Shown here: positions 52,987 to 54,306 of the stretch, piece after piece
Layout: each line of letters begins with the position of its first letter
Numbering within the stretch: position 1 is the first letter of the stretch
Translations under genes and position numbers: made by a program
Assembly: GCF_016056305.1 (NCBI RefSeq)
Contig: NZ_JAECZC010000004.1
Span: 1-54,306, forward strand
Direction: 5' to 3'
Length of the DNA stretch: 54,306 bases
Origin: Amazonocrinis nigriterrae CENA67
Lineage (GTDB): Bacteria > Cyanobacteriota > Cyanobacteriia > Cyanobacteriales > Nostocaceae
Notes under the pieces: generated by a model
What the model was told of the DNA's origin: nothing
Seen by the model: the letters and a program-made list of their open reading frames with translations, nothing else
The model's database searches: none

Positions 52987-54306
52987 ATGCCGACTACAAT
53001 TGCTGACGCACAAAATTTACTTTCTGACCTCATCGCCCGCTACTCATCCCGTGTCGATTATTTGATGATTCGCCTCGAAGAAGCAGAAGGGACTGATATC
53101 TTGTTGCGTGGCGACAAGGTAGAAACCCTCAGCGAAGGTATTTCTATTGGTGGACATATTCGGGCTTGTCACAAAGGTGGATGGGGGTTAAGCAGCTTTA
53201 ATCAACTAGAGACGATTCAACACCGCATTGAAGAAGCGATCGCAGCTGCACGCATGGTTGGTGATGAAGAAACTTTACTCGCTCCCATTGACCCAGTGCA
53301 AGCAGTATGCCAACTACCTCTAACAGGTACTGACCCCCGGAAAATTCCTCTGAGTCAGAAAAAACAGTTGTGCGATCGCTATACTGAACTGCTAAAAAGT
53401 GTTGATCGTCGTATTACCACTACTTCAGTACGTTACGGTGACAGTACCCAAACCGTTATCCTGGCTACCTCAGAAGGCACTTTCATCAAACAATCTTGGG
53501 TAGATATGGAAATGCGCTTTTCAGCCACTGCCAGAAACGGCGAAATCATCCAAACTGGACGAGAAACTACAGGTTCTCGTAAAGCTTACGAAGACTTAAC
53601 TAATTTGGATGAACAAGTTAAAAGTGCCGGACAAAGGGCTGTTGCAGCCTTATCTCTACCATCGGTAAAAGGTAGTACCTACACTGTGGTTATTGACCCC
53701 ATCCTCACAGGTTTGTTTGTCCACGAAGCCTTTGGACATCTTTCTGAAGCAGATATGGCTTACGAAAACCCGGATCTGCTAGAAGTCATGACCATCGGAC
53801 GGCGATTTGGCCCAGAAGAACTACAAATTTTTGATGGTGCTGCCCCTCAAGGACATCGGGGAAGTTATTTTTATGATGATGAAGGTACACCCGCCACCAC
53901 TACCCAATTGATTAAAGATGGTATTTTGGTGGGACGTTTGCATTCTCGTGAAACTGCCGGCAAGTTGGAAGAAGCACCCACAGGCAACGCCCGCTGTCTC
54001 AATTATCACTTTACGCCCATTGTGCGGATGACAAACACCTGGATTGAACGAGGTAAAACCCCAGTTGCAGATTTATTTACCGATATCAAAGAAGGAGTAT
54101 ATGCCCGTAATTGGCTGGGTGGCATGACTAATGGAGAAATGTTTACCTTCAGTGCTGGGGAAGCTTGGATGATTAGAAACGGTAAAATCGCTGAACCAGT
54201 GCGCGATGTCACACTTTCAGGGAATGTTTTCCAAACCCTAGCGGATATTGAAGCAATTGGTGATGATTTTTATTGGGATGAATCTGGCGGTTGTGGAAAA
54301 GGTGGA
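52987..54306 (+). CDS. tldD: TldD metalloprotease (3' end beyond window)
   Basis: 440 codons in an open frame that runs off the window; the complete protein is usually about 480-490 residues. The TldD zinc motif HEAFGH (H246, E247, H251) sits in LFVHEAFGHLSEADM, followed by the typical G-S-Y-F-Y-D-D-E-G-T-P and GRLHSRETAGKLEEAPTGNA segments. TldD with TldE (PmbA) forms a protease that processes RiPP precursors and degrades unfolded peptides. The neighbouring tldE is not in the window. The ATG at 52987 (M-P-T-T-I-A-D-A) matches the family's N-terminus. Confidence 0.95.
   Translation, partial: MPTTIADAQNLLSDLIARYSSRVDYLMIRLEEAEGTDILLRGDKVETLSEGISIGGHIRACHKGGWGLSSFNQLETIQHRIEEAIAAARMVGDEETLLAPIDPVQAVCQLPLTGTDPRKIPLSQKKQLCDRYTELLKSVDRRITTTSVRYGDSTQTVILATSEGTFIKQSWVDMEMRFSATARNGEIIQTGRETTGSRKAYEDLTNLDEQVKSAGQRAVAALSLPSVKGSTYTVVIDPILTGLFVHEAFGHLSEADMAYENPDLLEVMTIGRRFGPEELQIFDGAAPQGHRGSYFYDDEGTPATTTQLIKDGILVGRLHSRETAGKLEEAPTGNARCLNYHFTPIVRMTNTWIERGKTPVADLFTDIKEGVYARNWLGGMTNGEMFTFSAGEAWMIRNGKIAEPVRDVTLSGNVFQTLADIEAIGDDFYWDESGGCGKGG

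Overview
The window looks like the chromosome of a filamentous, probably Nostocales-type (Nostoc/Anabaena-like) cyanobacterium. The evidence is abundant GCGATCGC (HIP1) octamers, many heptamer tandem repeats between genes, a cytochrome b6f small subunit (petG) divergent from cytochrome cM, three tandem high-light-inducible (HLIP) genes with an RpaB-type HLR1 box upstream, the plastid-like rpmG-rpsR pair followed by an RNB-family ribonuclease, and a cyanobacteriochrome phototaxis operon like Anabaena pixGHIJL. No rRNA, tRNA, CRISPR array or intact transposase gene was seen.

Layout. 1-2.7 kb: the 5' end of a minus-strand lipoprotein-like gene, then a two-gene module resembling plasmid conjugation genes traK-traL, then a hypothetical gene. 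2.9-3.9 kb: aldo/keto reductase. 5.3-15.7 kb: a complete Pix/Ptx-type phototaxis cluster, pixG (PATAN-REC), pixH (CheY), pixI (CheW), pixJ (four GAFs, three with the bilin Cys-His, plus an MCP signalling domain) and pixL (hybrid CheA). A four-helix-bundle (S23/IVP-like) gene bracketed by inverted heptamer repeats is inserted between pixJ and pixL. 16.7-23.9 kb: VOC protein, TerB-like protein, FMN reductase, DUF3370 protein, C15-peptidase-like protein, hisH, rsmD, petG and cytM. 24-30 kb: a MITE, a secreted Cys-containing protein, a 1037-residue membrane protein built of about eight ~98-residue repeats, and three HLIPs.

30.1-34.7 kb (minus strand) is a compact five-gene operon: coiled-coil protein, OmpA-domain membrane protein, Ras/Rab-like small GTPase, PAS-like protein and soluble histidine kinase. 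It is one of the two best candidates for an undescribed system, here a GTPase-kinase signalling module anchored to the cell envelope. Upstream are a cardiolipin synthase and an endonuclease/exonuclease/phosphatase protein. 37.9-41.4 kb encodes a HTH-NB-ARC-WD40 STAND protein with 14 WD40 repeats. 41.7-42.8 kb holds a heme-oxygenase-like (possible diiron) protein followed by a 64-residue acidic peptide gene with a strong ribosome binding site, the second candidate.

43.9-54.3 kb: RDD membrane protein, rpmG, rpsR, an RNase II/R-type nuclease, a transporter-PAS-histidine kinase fusion, a polytopic GT-C-like membrane protein, and the first 440 codons of tldD, which runs off the end.

Intergenic DNA is rich in short dispersed repeats: heptamer tandem repeats, palindromic GC-rich REP-like modules and TIR-bearing fragments. 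Several run into coding starts or stops (pixL, rsmD, the four-helix-bundle gene). All function calls come from reading motifs and remembered family features; no database search was run.
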